DNA from: Trifolium pratense
Lineage: Eukaryota > Streptophyta > Magnoliopsida > Fabales > Fabaceae
Direction of reading: 5' to 3'
Length of the DNA stretch: 64,000 nucleotides
Assembly: GCF_020283565.1 (NCBI RefSeq)
Contig: NC_060060.1
Location: 17,112,001-17,176,000 of the forward strand
In this document: positions 22,251 through 36,139 of the stretch, piece after piece
Numbering within the stretch: position 1 is the first letter of the stretch
How the letters are laid out: each line of letters opens with the position of its first letter
Program-made: the position numbers and the translations under genes
Notes under the pieces: generated by a model
Seen by the model: the letters and a program-made list of their open reading frames with translations, nothing else
Told to the model about the DNA's origin: nothing
Database searches by the model: none

Positions 22251-25200
22251 ATGTTTGGTGATTGTCAAGTTATGTCAACAATGGGAGGAGGAAATGTAGT
22301 AGTGAACTCAGAATCTCTCTTTTCTTCTCCGATCCATAACCCTAACTTCAACTTCATGTCTACCATGCCTTTTCAGCCGTTTTCTTCTTCCATGGTAATA
22401 ATATTTTTTCTTTCTTCTGGTGCTCTTTGTTTTTCTGAACTTTCTCTTGTACTTTTTTCGTTTTAATATTTATCTCATTATGAGTTTTTTCTTCATTTTT
22501 TGTGTGGATGTTTTTGAACAGAAAGAAGAAGATGGAATGTTGAGAGGGAAAGAAGAGATAATGGATCAAAGTGGCTCGGGGAGCGAACAAGTTGAAGATA
22601 AGTCGGGGAATGAACAAGAGATTACTAATGAACAAGAAACTACGAAGAAGAAACGTTATCATCGACACACTGCTCGCCAGATCCAAGAAATGGAAGCGTA
22701 TAATCACAATCTCTCTCGCTATATATTTCTTTTCCTAGATCTCTCTTTATGTCTATTATTTTAGTCCACACGCAACCGTCCATAGTTTTAAATTGCAGTT
22801 GCGACCTTTTGTTATCCATAATATTATGACCTACCTAGTATGGTTGCATTGGTTGTATTTCAGTTGTGGAGACATATACTCATAAATAAAAGTCCATAAA
22901 TAAAAGTCACAACGTATTTAGCTTAAATTAATCTTAAATTTGAACAAAATACGTTTTGACTTTTACTTATATTTAAGATTGGAAAAAATAAAAATATGAA
23001 GTGTTGCATATTTTTTTTTCTTTTTTTAAACCCTAGAAAAAAAATTTAAGGTTAATTTTTTTTTCATGTGTAAAATAATGTGCAGATTATTTAAGGAATG
23101 TCCACACCCAGATGATAAACAAAGACTGAAACTAAGCCATGATTTGGGATTAAAACCACGGCAAGTTAAATTCTGGTTTCAGAATCGTCGAACTCAAATG
23201 AAGGTACACAAGATAAAGAATCAAGAATAATTAAACTTTAATTACTACAAAGCTTTTCAACAACTTTCCATTAAAATGTTTATTCTTCTTTTCCTCCTTC
23301 TTGTAAAAGAACCCTAAACTATGCAAGATCTTTATTTATTAGAACTATTAAATTAAATGAAGCACGTTTCCCAAAGAAAACGCGTTTTCTTTTGGTTTCT
23401 TGCATTAAAAATTTTCTTGAGGTATGAATGAAGAAACATGTAGTAATAGGGAACTTAGGGAAGTGATAAGAAAAAAGAGTTTTGGTTTGGTTGAGTTATG
23501 GTGATTATTGGTGTTGTCCATCATATACAGTCTGTATTCCATTAATGTAACGCATTAAACGTTACCTGTCACATGTGGTCTCTAAACGTTACTCATATTT
23601 ATTGCTATATTTCATCATTACTTTACTAGGGTTACATTACAATTCAAAGGAGTTTTCGTTTCTTCATTAATTTTTCAAAACCATTTATTTATTGTTATTA
23701 TTATTCTTAGAATAGTAACGTAGTACTAATGTACTATACGGTTGATTAAATATTGATAGTAAATTTATAATAAATATTTTTATTAATTTTGTGAAATATT
23801 ATTACTAATATTCTTCTTATTTATTTATTTATTTATTTATTATAGGCACAACAAGATCGTTCGGATAATGTGATACTTAGAGCAGAGAATGAGAATTTAA
23901 AGAATGAGAACTATCGACTACAAGCGGCTTTACGTAATATTATGTGTCCTAATTGTGGCGGGCCATGTATAATGGGTCCTGATTTGGGTTTGGATGATCA
24001 TCAAATTCGACTTGAAAATGCCAGGTTAAGAGAAGAGGTAAATATATTTTGTTAATATTGAAAATCATAAAGGATATATATCTTGTATGTATCTTAAGAT
24101 TTTGGAAAATAAATAAAAAGGATTTTAATTAAAACTTCATTGATGCAATTAAGAATTAATAATTAATAAATTAAAAGAAAAAAATAGTTTAATAATTGAA
24201 AGAAAGATAGTTTAATAAAAACTTCATTGATGCAATTAAAATGCAATAGAAAAAAATGATACTAATACTTTCATTTGTTTCGTAAAACAACTTATAATTG
24301 AATTCAATAATTCTCGCATTTTTAAATGAATAATTAGTCTTTTGAGTTTTGACTATATGAATTTTCATCAAATTAGTCAATTGCATCTTCAGAGTAGAGT
24401 TTATGAGATGAATTTTCATATACTTTTGTTTAAGACTACTCCTACGTACTTACTATTTTAATGTACTTTGAAATAAATTGAATGTTTACTAGTTGATTTT
24501 TCATTAACAATTTATATCACTTGCTTGAGCCTCTAAAATAAATTGATTATACCAAATGGAAACAAATTCTAATACCTTACTACTTTTTTGGAAAGGAAAT
24601 AATACCTTTACTACTAAAAAATGTTCAAATAGCGACCTAAATTTAGAAACCACCAAACACAAAATCAGTTTCTAATTTGATCGTTAAATGTTAGCTACAT
24701 CAAATTTAGTGACTAAAATTATTTTTTGGTTTCGAAATTTTGTCGTTATTATTTCAACATTTTTTAATTAATCGACAATGAATTGATTCTAAGAAAGCGA
24801 TTATTTTGCAGCTAGAACGTGTATGTTGTATCACATCAAGATACACCGGTCGCCAAATTCAAACAATGGCACCACCTCAATCTCTTATGCAACCATCATT
24901 GGACTTAGACATGAACATATACCCAACAAGACACTTTTCTGATCAATTAATGACACCATGCACTGAAATGATTCCTGTCCCTATGCTACCACATGAACAT
25001 TCACATTTTCAAGAGGGTGGTCTCTTATTATTGGAAGATGAAAAATCACTTGCAATGGAATTTGCAGCTTCTTCTATGGCTGAACTTATTAAGATGTGTC
25101 AAATGAATGAACCGCTTTGGATTCGTAACGGTGAAAATGAAAGGGAAGTTCTTAATTTTGATGAGCATGCTAGGCTTTTTTCATGGCCTTTGAATCTTAA

Positions 25201-27753
25201 GCAAAGAAGTGAGATGAGGACTGAAGCTACACGTGATTCTGCTGTTGTTATTATGAATAGTGTTACTCTTGTTGATGCTTTTCTTGATGCTGTAAGTTTT
25301 TCTTTTTCTTGAATTTTTCAGCATTGTTTTAGTATTTTGCATTTGTTTCTTATGAATTTTGTGAATTTTAGCAAAAATGGATGGAATTGTTTCCAACAAT
25401 TGTTGCTAGAGCAAGAACTGTTCAAATTATAGCTTCTGGTGCTTCTGGTCATGCAAGTGGGACTCTTCAGCTGGTAGGTGTTAATTACCGCTTCAATATC
25501 GCTGCAGTTTAGAGTTTCGCTTATTATTCGAGAAATTGTTGTGCTCATAAGCTTGCTTCTTTTGATATTAACCACTTTATACTTTCATAATGCCGACTCT
25601 TCAGACTATAGACATGTCTAAGTGTCTGACACATGTGGTTACATTAGATGTTTGAGTGTCTGACAGATTAAAGACATGTATGTTTGAGTGTCTAACACGT
25701 GTGGTTACATACAATCACTTACATTTTATGAAATTGTTATCGGTGTTTTCATATCAATGTCTATTTTGTGTTTGGTGTTCGTGTTTGTGTCAGTGTTTCA
25801 TATCCGTCTCCTTGCTATGTGATGTTTTTTTTTCATACTATTTTGGTTTTGAAAAAATCACTATGTACTTGAATATTGTATGAACACTAACCTTGCATTT
25901 TTTTTACAGATGCATGCAGAATTCCAAGTTCTTTCTCCATTGATATCAACTAGAGAGACTCATTTTCTTCGATATTGTCAGCAAAATGCAGAGGAAGGAA
26001 CATGGGCCATTGTTGATTTTCCTGTTGACAGCTTCCAACAAAATTTTCACAATTCTTATCCCAAATACTGCAGAAGATCTTCTGGCTGTGTCATTCAAGA
26101 TATGCCAAATGGCTATTCAAGGGTACAAAATTAGTCCTATTTTTAATGCATTGTTACTATAATTTATCTTAGAAATTAATTTTAATCATGTATGTAGGTA
26201 ACATGGGTTGAGCATGCAAAAGTTGTTGAAAAACCTGTTCATCAAATATTAAGCAACTATGTGTATAGTGGAATGGCATTTGGTGCACAACGTTGGTTAG
26301 GAGTTTTGCAAAGACAATGTGAAAGGGTTGCTAGTCTCATGGCTAGAAACATATCAGATCTTGGAGGTTTAATTTTCTTCTTTAACTGTAGAATCCGACG
26401 TAGAAACGAATTTTATATTTGACATTTTGTTTTGAATTGCAGTGATACCTTCTCCGGAAGCGCGGAAGAACTTGATGAAACTAGCAAACAGGATGATAAA
26501 AACTTTTAGTCTTAATATGACAACTTATGGTGGCCAATCATGGACTGCTATATCAGATTCACCAGAAGACACTGTTAGAATCACTACTAGGAAAATCACT
26601 GAGCCTGGCCAACCTAATGGTGTGATTCTTGCTGCGGTTTCAACCACTTGGCTTCCTTATTCTCATACCAAAGTCTTTGATCTCCTCCGTGACGAACGCC
26701 ACAGATCTCAGGTAACCACAAGATACTTAAGATTGTAGAGAATCACAGTCAAATACAGATGGTGCGACTTCAATATCTTGATGTCGCGGACAAACTTGCC
26801 CTTGCTAACATATTTTAAAAACTCTATAACTATAAGTCACTTGACTATTTTTTTTAAATTCCAGATGGATGCACTTTCTAATGGGAACTCATTAAATGAA
26901 GTGGCTCATATTGCAAATGGTTCACATCCAGGAAACTGCATTTCCCTTCTTCGTATAAATGTAAGTTTCGATTCGAGGTGTATTAGACATAGAGTTCGTA
27001 AGTAATTATACATAGTAAGGCGAATAAATTGAAATTGTTTACATCAAAGGGTTATATCGCTTATATAACAAGTAAGTTAGGGACCAGGATTGGACGTCAA
27101 TTACTGATTGGACGTTTGGGAGCAGTAACTGTGTGACGTAGTTAATGCGTGTAATCCAAATCCGTAAGTTAGTAACTAACTAGCTACTAACAATCTAACT
27201 AACTAACTATATCTCTAATAAGGCGAAATAATTCAATTTGTTAGCATTTATAAAAAAAAAAAAACTTATGATTTTCTTACACATGCAGGTTGCAAGTAAC
27301 TCATCTCAAAATGTAGAGCTAATGCTGCAAGAGACATGCACAGATCAATCTGGAAGCCTAGTAGTCTACACGACAATCGATGTTGATTCGATCCAGCTAG
27401 CCATGAGTGGTGAAGACCCTTCATGCATTTCACTTCTTCCACAAGGGTTCATGATAGTACCAATGGTTTCATCAAACACTGAGACATCATCTGAACAAGG
27501 TGTGACAGGAACACCATCATCAACTTCTAGTGCTTCTGCTGCTGCTAACTCAGGTTGTCTTCTTATCATGGGAATGCAAGTTCTAGCAAGCTCAATTCCT
27601 TCTGCAAAACTTAACCTTTCAAGCGTCACGGCAATCAATAACCACCTCTGCAATACCCTGCATCAAATTGAAGGTGCTCTTTGTAGCACCACTAACAACA
27701 ATTGCTTTGTTGGGTCTTGCAATGAACCAACCACTAGTGCACCTCCCAAGTAA
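22251..27753 (+). CDS. HDG5: HD-ZIP class IV transcription factor, HDG5-like
   Basis: Eleven coding exons: 22251-22394, 22522-22697, 23086-23203, 23846-24037, 24812-25291, 25372-25473, 25910-26122, 26198-26366, 26443-26711, 26865-26960, 27289-27753. They total 2424 nt, 807 aa, in frame throughout. Homeodomain about residues 90-149 ([20 protein letters not shown]; recognition helix [13 protein letters not shown]). The zipper-loop-zipper (about 150-215) carries CPNC at 180-183, a class IV trait. A START domain (about 290-530) and the HD-START-associated domain to the C-terminus follow. The N-terminus MFGDCQVMS and the '[10 protein letters not shown]' linker point to the HDG5 branch, not ATML1/PDF2 or GL2. 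Family knowledge: HD-ZIP IV factors act in epidermal nuclei as dimers on L1-box-type sites; HDG5 works partly redundantly with ATML1 and PDF2. The length is near the usual ~800-820 aa, and no lesion is seen. Confidence 0.95.
23547..23565. promoter_or_regulatory. Palindrome with HD-ZIP IV-like core in HDG5-like intron 3
   Basis: GTAACGCATTAAACGTTAC has perfect GTAACG/CGTTAC arms around a core sharing GCATTAAA with the reported HD-ZIP IV palindrome GCATTAAATGC. Possible autoregulatory site; inference only. Confidence 0.25.
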
Positions 27754-27838
27754 TGTTAACACCTTGTCCAAGTTATTAAAATTGTTCCTTCCCACTTTTG
27801 GATTATGGATTTGTAGAGAATATTGTACGAAAAAGTTG

Positions 27839-27957
27839 AATTAGCAACGGAAATTATTGACGAGAAAATATGAAATCTGTCTTTGTCACGTAGTCTGGTG
27901 ACACGTGAATTAGAGACTGATTTTATTATTTTCGTCTCAAATTTCCATTGCTAATTT
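27839..27957. repeat. Inverted repeat just 3' of the HDG5-like gene
   Basis: Arms aattagcaacggaaatt and aatttccattgctaatt (one mismatch) enclose ~85 bases beginning within 90 nt of the stop codon, so they may lie in the 3'UTR. MITE-like. Confidence 0.55.
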
Positions 27958-28234
27958 AAATTTTTTCCAAGTATGAGAACATGAATTTTAGTTAATTGAG
28001 TAGAGTAGTTAGGGAAGGAGCAAGGGCATGAGTGTTTTTAAATAAAGATGGATCTTTAGTAGGAATTAAGTATGGGGGGTGTATTAGTAAATTGAATTTG
28101 TTTAGAACTAATTGATGTGTGTTTTGTATTGGGAGTGAGAGTGTGGTAACATTGAGAAATAGTATTTTGATGTATGTGAGGAGGGTAGAGGGACTGAGGG
28201 AGTCAAGAGCGCACCAGATAATACCTTTGATTTT

Positions 28235-28278
28235 CTAGTAAGGCCGTCTCGTTTGATACGAGATGATGGTCTTACTAG
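28235..28278 (+). other. RNA hairpin candidate downstream of HDG5-like gene
   Basis: CTAGTAAGGCC..TCTCGT pairs with ACGAGA..GGTCTTACTAG around a 5-base loop, with one 3-base bulge and one G-U pair. It lies about 480 nt after the stop. It could be in a long 3'UTR or beyond it; too short for a typical plant miRNA precursor. Confidence 0.4.
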
Positions 28279-28439
28279 TTAGGAAGGGTGGTGTGGTTCG
28301 GGTATTGACTCTTGTTTCTATGTTAGCCTCTACTATTCATTTCAATGTTTATGATCTTTGAACTTGAATCAATTTTACTAGTGTTTTGATTTCGTCTTCT
28401 TTTCTTAAATGTACCCTCATTTTCTCTTTGCTCTATTTA

Positions 28440-28790
28440 AGTCTCCAAATGATACCCACTTTGAGAATTGAATGAAAACTAAGAGAGGAGAGAAAGTAGT
28501 GTTCTTTTATTGATTAATGAAAAGGGAAAAAGTTGTTGATTGATACACTTATGAATCATCACTACTTATAGAACTAGTATACTAAGTTAGTTAACTTGAG
28601 AAACAAGTAACCAACAAACTAGTAACTAACTAACTAACAACCAAAGCAGTTGCTATAACTAACTGCAACTATGATCAATTACAAAACAACCCACTTGAAC
28701 TTTGATCTAGAGACACTGACTTCCGCTTGCATCCAACCACTCTTAATAGTCCCACAAACTCCCAACTTTGCTGAAAACGCCTAGGCCCGT
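28440..28790 (-). mobile_element. Possible LTR fragment
   Basis: On the minus strand the order of a TATA-like 'tctataagta', an 'aataaaagaacac' polyadenylation-type stretch and a pyrimidine-rich end resembles a copia-type LTR. No second LTR, target duplication or internal coding region is seen. Confidence 0.3.
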
Positions 28791-30814
28791 TGTGATCACA
28801 TCACATGCATGAGCATGACGAATTAGCTAGTAAGAACCAAATTAAAATCACCCATGATTAACCATCTATTAATACTAATCGAGTAAGAACTAGCAACATG
28901 GTTTATCAATTCACAATTCAAAGCATTTTGCTTTTGACAAACTCTTTCACTTCAATTACAATATTTAAATATATGTAATGTATTTTTTGTTTCGGAAATT
29001 TAGTAAATGAACTTACTGATCCGAAACTTTAACTGTATCATAGAGAAAAATTTGAAAATTGTGAGACAAATGTTGTATTCGCAAATTCAGAGTAGTGGAA
29101 TTTGGAAAATTATGGGGGGGGGGGGTATATTGTCTAGGTCGGAGTAGCAAGTAGAAAATTCTTTGGACAATATTCTGATGGACTTTATAACTACTAGATT
29201 GTTGTTGGGTCAATACCATAAAATCATTTGATGTTTGCTCTTTAGGCCCCCAAGATATCTTTTATACCCTAAAAAATCCAATTTTGCCCTTGATAAAAAC
29301 TTCGGTTCACAGAAACCGAAGTATTTTCTAGTTCAAATTTTACTCATGCTAAACAACATTTATTTTAGTGTGTTAACATTTGTTTGTACACACTAACATG
29401 ATTTTAGTCTTTGAAAACATACTCGAATAATTGATGATTTAATAATGAAAAAGTTCATGTTAACAAGTTTTCTTTTTCTAACAAGTAGTAACTAAAAAAT
29501 TCATGCCGTCCAAAATATTTTTCTTGCATTCAAAGGACAATTCCCCCTTTCCCTTTTAATTGTTCAAAACGTATAATTTTCCTTGCGACGCAATTTATCT
29601 TTTAATTTGCGGCTCATATATATGTTCTCAAACTTTGCGGCCTTATGTTATTGTTAGGTAAATGAAAAAGGTGTTATATTAATTAGCTAAGTAGTGTAGA
29701 AACATGCATAATTAAAATGTCGTATAAGTTCGAGGTATGTGACTTAAGAAGTAAGCTTTAGGGGACACAATATAAAGGACAAGGGACCAAGATTTTCATT
29801 CCATATTTCCATGCCTAAGCATGATATATATGCATCACTTGTTAAAGGAAAAATAAAATAAAAAGATAGATGAGATAGTAATTGAAGCCCAACATCTAAA
29901 TATGACATAGAAAGTAGAAAAGATTCTTTGAATGGAATGAGTATATGTCGTTTAGGCAATGGCCCCAAACAAGACAATTTGAGTAGTTTTTGGTTTTGAT
30001 TTTGACGGATTCAACAACAAAAAATTAAGTCCAAGTCATTTGGTCTTTGTTTTGCCTAACATATATAAACACAACATCACTGTCTAAATAACGACTTAGT
30101 CAATGTTTCAAAGGTTTGTCAACGTTTTAAGCTCTTTGAAATTTTGAACCAATCTCTCTTATCTTAATATAAGACATTTATTCTAAACATGACGTCTTTA
30201 CTAAAGGTTGAATTTCAATATGAATTCATATTAAAGGGTCAAGTAGCTTAATGATTGAGGTCTTATAAAATACCGTGTCTCTCATCTCATGATCATGATG
30301 GGTCACACTCACACATTAATATATTTTATGTATTGTTTGCTAACTTGTATGGTCATATTTATTTATGTTATCAATCAATAGGAAGAAAAAGAATTCAGAC
30401 GTGGGAGATAACAAAGAGAAAAAAATAAAATAAAGAGGAAGTTATTGAGTACAAGGAGATTAAGAATTAGGAGTAGCTTAAATTGTCTTCTTCACTCAAA
30501 TTTGAATTATCTATCTTTACGTTTTCTACTTTTGTATGTGTAATTTTAGGCAAAAAAGGAGAGAGCATTTGAAAAAATAAGGAGAAATGTGAAGAGAACA
30601 GACAAGAGAGAAAATGAGATAGATAGAACGAAAGACATGTGACTTTCCCTCCTTGGAGAATCGTTGTTCATCTTCACGTAGCGTGCATCTAGGTTCAATT
30701 TCTACAATATGTACAAAATTCTTCTCTAATATCATGTTAAATGAACTTGTTCTCATTCAAATAGTGAGCTCAAGGATGAGGGTGTGGATCACACATATAT
30801 ATCGCACAATCGAA
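28791..30814. other. Unassigned intergenic sequence
   Basis: No gene recognised on either strand. It includes a run of nine or more G at about 29117. Short open frames here lack known domains. Confidence 0.4.
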
Positions 30815-31801
30815 AAATATCTACAATGTAAAACTTAAATACAACTTTATTATTAAGAAAATTGTTGATTAAATACTCATTTATCACATCACGTATTATT
30901 TGTGAAAATTTGACCTTTATTTCCAATGCACTCTCTCACACTGGATAAACTCTATATTAAATTAAACTTTTGTATTGAACATTATTCATCCTTACGTTTA
31001 GGGATGACAAAAATATCCATACCCGTAAATATCCGCGGATAAAATCTGCCACGGATACATGACGGATAATTTAATGGATATCTACGGATGAAATAAACGG
31101 ATATTTTAATTACCCGATATTTAATGGATATGGATACGGATTTAAAGGTATTCACGCCCGCGGATATCCATACCCCTATTAAATAAGAAAATTACTTAAA
31201 TATCTTTAGCTATTAAATATGAAAGAGACTTTTATATTTCGAATAATTTTGCGATGAATTTTATTTTAGTTATAAATATATGTATATTATTTTTTTTAAG
31301 AGAAATGTATGGATATTATATTAAGTTTTGGTAAAAAGAAGAAAAATGCATGTGGTGACATTGTTGTTAAATTGAAAGTGAAATGTATGAATATTATTAT
31401 GTTATTTTTTTTACTTCTTTTAAGAAATTTTAGGTAATTAGAAAAAAAAAATTAAAAATTATCATCCATGGATATTTGTTAATATCCACGGATATCTCAA
31501 AACCCGCGGATTACCCGTTTAGTGGATACCCGCACGGATATGAAGCGGATACATATATCATAGTTATCTAATAAATTAAAGTGGACACGAATATTATATT
31601 ATAATATAAAACTTTTATGAAAATGTTTATAATGTAAAACTTAAATACAACTTTCATATTAAGAAGATTGTTGATTAAATACTCATTTAGCAGAATATGT
31701 ATTATCTGTGAAAATTTTACCTTTATTTCCAATACACTCTCTCACTATGGATAAACTATATTAAATTATACTTTTGTATTGAACATTATTCATTCTTACG
31801 A
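30815..31801. repeat. ~180-bp direct repeats flanking a 'ggatat/cgcgg' repeat block
   Basis: Segments about 30815-30999 and 31620-31801 are direct copies (both contain 'aatgtaaaacttaaatacaa' and 'attgaacattattcat'), about 805 bp apart. Between them 31000-31560 is filled with degenerate 'ggatatccg', 'acccgcgg' and 'tggatac' motifs at both ends, a style known from plant non-autonomous repeats. Either a tandem duplication or an insertion with large flanking repeats. Confidence 0.7.
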
Positions 31802-33696
31802 TATAATGGATGACACTATTTATAAACGTATTTGAGACTCTGTCCACGTGTGTGACTTGGATTATTTTCTTATAGTAAACATCCAATTGGGCCAAGCCCA
31901 ATATGTCAAGCGATAATTATTAGGATTGTGTTGTTTCTCAAACATTATAAAATTGAAGAAATTATGTGTTTATCTTAAAATGGAAAGAAATAAAAACATA
32001 GATAACTGATGTGTATAGGAATCAAGAAAATATCCCATAATATGAGTGGAAGAGGAGGGATGATCCAGCATCACATCAACAACCACAAGCCTCAACAGAT
32101 TCTGAAAATGAAAATGACACTTTAACTTAAAAAAAAATGTTCAATTAACTTTGACAACTAATTTAAAATATCAAAATAATTCATTAAGAATCACAAATTC
32201 AATGCATTATAAAATTTATTCAAAACTTATACTAGTACATAATACTAGTACTTTTATGTGTGGCTATATTTAGCATCTTAGTTAGTAGTAACATCTACTA
32301 TACATCCAAATTTTGGCCTTAGATTAGGTAAAACTATAACTAATACCGTTAGGTAATGATTTAATTCTATTCCATAATACACGAACATTATATAATTTTT
32401 TTTTTTGTACATAACGTAACTTCTAATAAATAAGTGACACACAAAAAATAAAAGATAACTTAAATTGGAAAGATCAAGATCTAGTAACAAACCCACAAAA
32501 CTAAAACCATATTAATTTGGGGTGTTAGAATTTAATTTTTTTTTAACACAACTTAAGGGCTTGAATTGGAACTATAGAATATGTGATTTGAGAGGGAATA
32601 AAATAAGTGGGGCTAAGTTAAAGTGCTTTGTGAGCAGTGACTGCGCAGACAAAGGAACACTCTTTTCTTTTTCTAATTTCTTTTTTCCTTTTTTACGGTT
32701 GTGGTTATGATATCATTGATATATAAATATAATTTAGTAAAAAAATATATATAAATGTAACATATGGTTGGGTATTATAACCAAATAAAATATATATGGT
32801 TGGCTATTCACAATATGTAAACACAACCAAATGTGGACACAAAATATAGTTACAATATTGTGTACCACATTAAAGTTCAAAAGTGACTTCAACTTTTACT
32901 TTTAAGCTATTATTACGTGGTAGCTTCCTTTACCACAAATAAATCCTACCTTTCATAATAGCCATAAACAAAACCTTCATTCCTTAATTCCATGCAAATT
33001 CCTTTGTTTATTCCATTCCAAAAATGTGTGACAATGTATGCATCAAACTTCAAGGAATTTTATTTTTGCACATATTCTTAAAGATTCTTTACCTTTGTCG
33101 TACACATTATATATTTTTAGTCAAATTAATAGTAAAATAAAAAGTTTTAAAACATGTGGATAAATAAAATTTCAACAAAGAATATAAAAACAATTAATGG
33201 GTCTATCATCAAGTGAAAATTAAAATAATTGGGTCAGCTAGTGGGACATAATATAGCAGCTTGCTTGAAAAGGTTGTGTTCTAATAAGTCTTTTCCACCT
33301 TAGTAATTCACAAAAGTTTTTTTGTAAACTTAGTCATATTTTCTATCAACGGTGGGAACCATAAGCGATTAAGCACCGTGCTTTTTTGGTCAGAGAATAA
33401 CGGTTTTGAGTAAGCTAGCTTTATACGTGTCTTAAGGTCATGTTTTTTTTTGTCCGAGTTGAACCAAATTAAACTTTAACGTACTAAAGTCAAATTCTTC
33501 TTTCAATCAAATTTGAAACCTTGTACTTATCTAATATCTATATCAGTGACATGTGTTTGATTTATCATAAGATATAGTAAATGTGATCAAATGAAACTTG
33601 TTGACTTTGAAAATTGTCTCTTTTCCTTTTTTTGTGGTTTTTCTTAATTAAAAAAAAAAAGTCTTATTAGTATTTAGGAAATCAATTGCTACTTTG
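31802..33696. other. Unassigned intergenic sequence
   Basis: No gene or clear element. Several AT-rich microsatellite-like patches are present; open frames are short and without domains. Confidence 0.4.
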
Positions 33697-34570
33697 GTTA
33701 TGTTTGACAAAAATAGTGGAGGACTGATAAGCTAACTGATAATTTATAACTTATGGCTGATAACTGATAGTTTATAGTAACTGATAAGTTAATTGAAGTG
33801 TTTGGTAAAATTAGCGGTTTAATTAGTTAATAAATATAAAAAGACATTTTTAATTAAAATAGTATCGTCAATTTATTAATGTAATATATCTCTTATATTT
33901 TATTATTAATTAATTTGTGTATGATGAAATTTTATTTTAAATTTATTTTTATAGCAAGACCTTTTATGTTCTGACCTCAAAATTTATTTTATTTTATTTG
34001 TGTACAGTATACTTCTAAGTTCTAACCTCAAAACGCAAGTGTGTTAATTAATAAAAGAAAATTGATTATTATTAATTATTAATACTATAAACTAAAACAA
34101 TTGTTAGTAATTAAAATTCAATATCACTGGCACCAAGAGAGCAGAAAATTCACTATCCATGACAAAAAGAAAAAATATTCACATGCATTTCATCAAAAAA
34201 AAAAATACTATGCATCCAACTGTTTTATTTGTAATTCAAAAGAATATGAGTGAGGAACATATGCAGGAAATTAAAAGTTTGTAAATGATAAAATCATTTG
34301 AAAAAATATATATAAATGGCAACGGCAATGTATTTATACATATGAAACATTTGTATTCTCAGGGTAAAAGTGGGTTTATATTAAAATAATACGGGTAGAA
34401 TTGAAAGAAAAAATGATAAGTTTATAAGCTACTTAAAATAGCGTCTGGAAAATAAGTTATAAGTCAGTAAAATAAGCTATAAGCTCCTTCTAAAAATATT
34501 GTTACTAAACAGAACTTTTAGCTTATAAACTATAAGACATATGCTATAAGCTAGTTTTTTGTCTTGTCAA
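33697..34570. repeat. Large hAT-like fold-back region
   Basis: The left part is rich in 'aactgataagttaattga' and the right part in 'ataagctataagctcctt' and 'gcttataaactataag', giving inverted complementarity. The ends resemble 'gtttg..acaaa' and 'ttactaaacagaac'. Boundaries approximate. Confidence 0.45.
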
Positions 34571-35730
34571 GCCTTTATATATTTTTTATGCAAATTTCCA
34601 CTTTGTATTCTTTATTTCTCTCAATATTCTTTTCTTATTATCGAAATTTGCAAGCCAAAAGAGTCACATGAGGTAAAAAGTTTATCAACATAAAAGATTG
34701 AGAGGTTGAACTTCTAACTATTTATTTACGAAATTCAAAACACTTACCATTTGGATCAATTTTCATTATTGGTACTTTTATTAGTTTTTTATTTTTTTGT
34801 TTTTAACCTTTTCATTCCCATGGAATGAGCTCTAATATTTCAGAGTGCGGCCATAAAGTAAGTAAAATCGATCAAAAATTATTCTCATTGGAAATCAAAC
34901 TCAAATTTTCTCAAATGATTCGTTCTAAAAAAATTTATTAAACACTTAAGTCAAATGTCTTGCTTACTTCTCTTAATATTTTAATAAAGTCACAAAGGAT
35001 AATATTTAATAATTCTATTTTTCCTAAATATATCGAATAAAATTTAGACCAATCTATCTCAAGTAACAATCTTTTACAAGCCATTACGTTTGTAATACCA
35101 ACACGAAGTAAGATTGGAAGTACTATTTTATTTTATTTTTGGTTTATAACCCTTTGGTTCATATGGGGAAGGGACCCTAGTAGTCCAGTGTTTGGCCGCA
35201 AGATAAATAAAGTCTGGCCAAGAAATTATTCCATCCAGGAATTAAACTTGGGTTCTCCTAAAATCCGTCCTTTCTTGTGAAGCTCGTCGGAAGATTGGAA
35301 GTACTATTATTTTTGCACATGCTAGGACTTTAGCTAATAATTGGCCTATAATAAATGCTAGTAAGAATATTCTTAAATGTATTTCACTTTAGTAAGAAAA
35401 ATGAATTTACGTCTCTTTGACTAATTAAGGTTCGGTAGATACACCAAATAGTTGACCATAGAAAGTTAATTTTTGGAATATCATGTGATAGATACAACAT
35501 TGAATTTTAATGTTGTTAAGTTGTGATTATATTTGTCGGAAAACATTTAAGATATATTAGCTGGATTTCTTATTTCCAACTGGATTTCTTTATTGATCAA
35601 GTATATATAAAATTTTGGTCTATTTATTTTATTTTTTATTTATATTTGGCTCTCATGAACTATGAATGAATTCATTAATATTAATAATAATATTTAATTT
35701 AATATTAGATATATAAGAGAGTTAACTTAT
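34571..35730. other. Intergenic sequence with one SINE-like unit
   Basis: At about 35155-35290 (minus strand) lies a unit resembling that at 13640-13800, with 'agtttaattcctgg' as a decayed B box. Nothing else recognised. Confidence 0.35.
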
Positions 35731-35921
35731 ATTAATTTTTTTTCTTCGTAAATCAGGTATTCTCTATATGCTCTAAGCCTTGTGAGACTCAAATGGGTAT
35801 CAAACTCCCTCAAGAATTTTAACATTATTACATGCCTAAGTCAGAGATTGAACTCAAAATCTTAGTTAAAGTATAAGAGATTTGCGTCATTTCATCTAAA
35901 TTTTTTGAAAGTAGACGGTTA
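35731..35921 (-). mobile_element. SINE, same family as 46103-46293, inverted
   Basis: Reading minus, it aligns with the SINE at 46103-46293 along its length (gatgaaatgacgc, gacttaggcatgtaataatg, ataccca), with scattered changes and a final A-rich tail. A decayed B box reads gagttcaatctctg. Flanking 'ttaacttat' at 35722-35730 and 35922-35930 is the probable target duplication. Confidence 0.7.
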
Positions 35922-36139
35922 TTAACTTATTACTATATCAACACACTTTCAATTTCCTTAATTAACATTCAATTCATTAATCATTTAACACTAACATATG
36001 TTATGTTATATATATAGTAATTAATAGTTATGTTTGTGAAAAAATGAATTTATACTACGATCTATCTACAACCACATTCACACTACGATCTCATCTATCT
36101 ACAAATCTATATATAACATTAATTAATATAAACCACATG

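Noticed and set aside
28201..28320. miRNA precursor at the HDG5 3' side
   Set aside because: The stem is only about 18-20 bp, too short for a plant pre-miRNA duplex with flanking stems.
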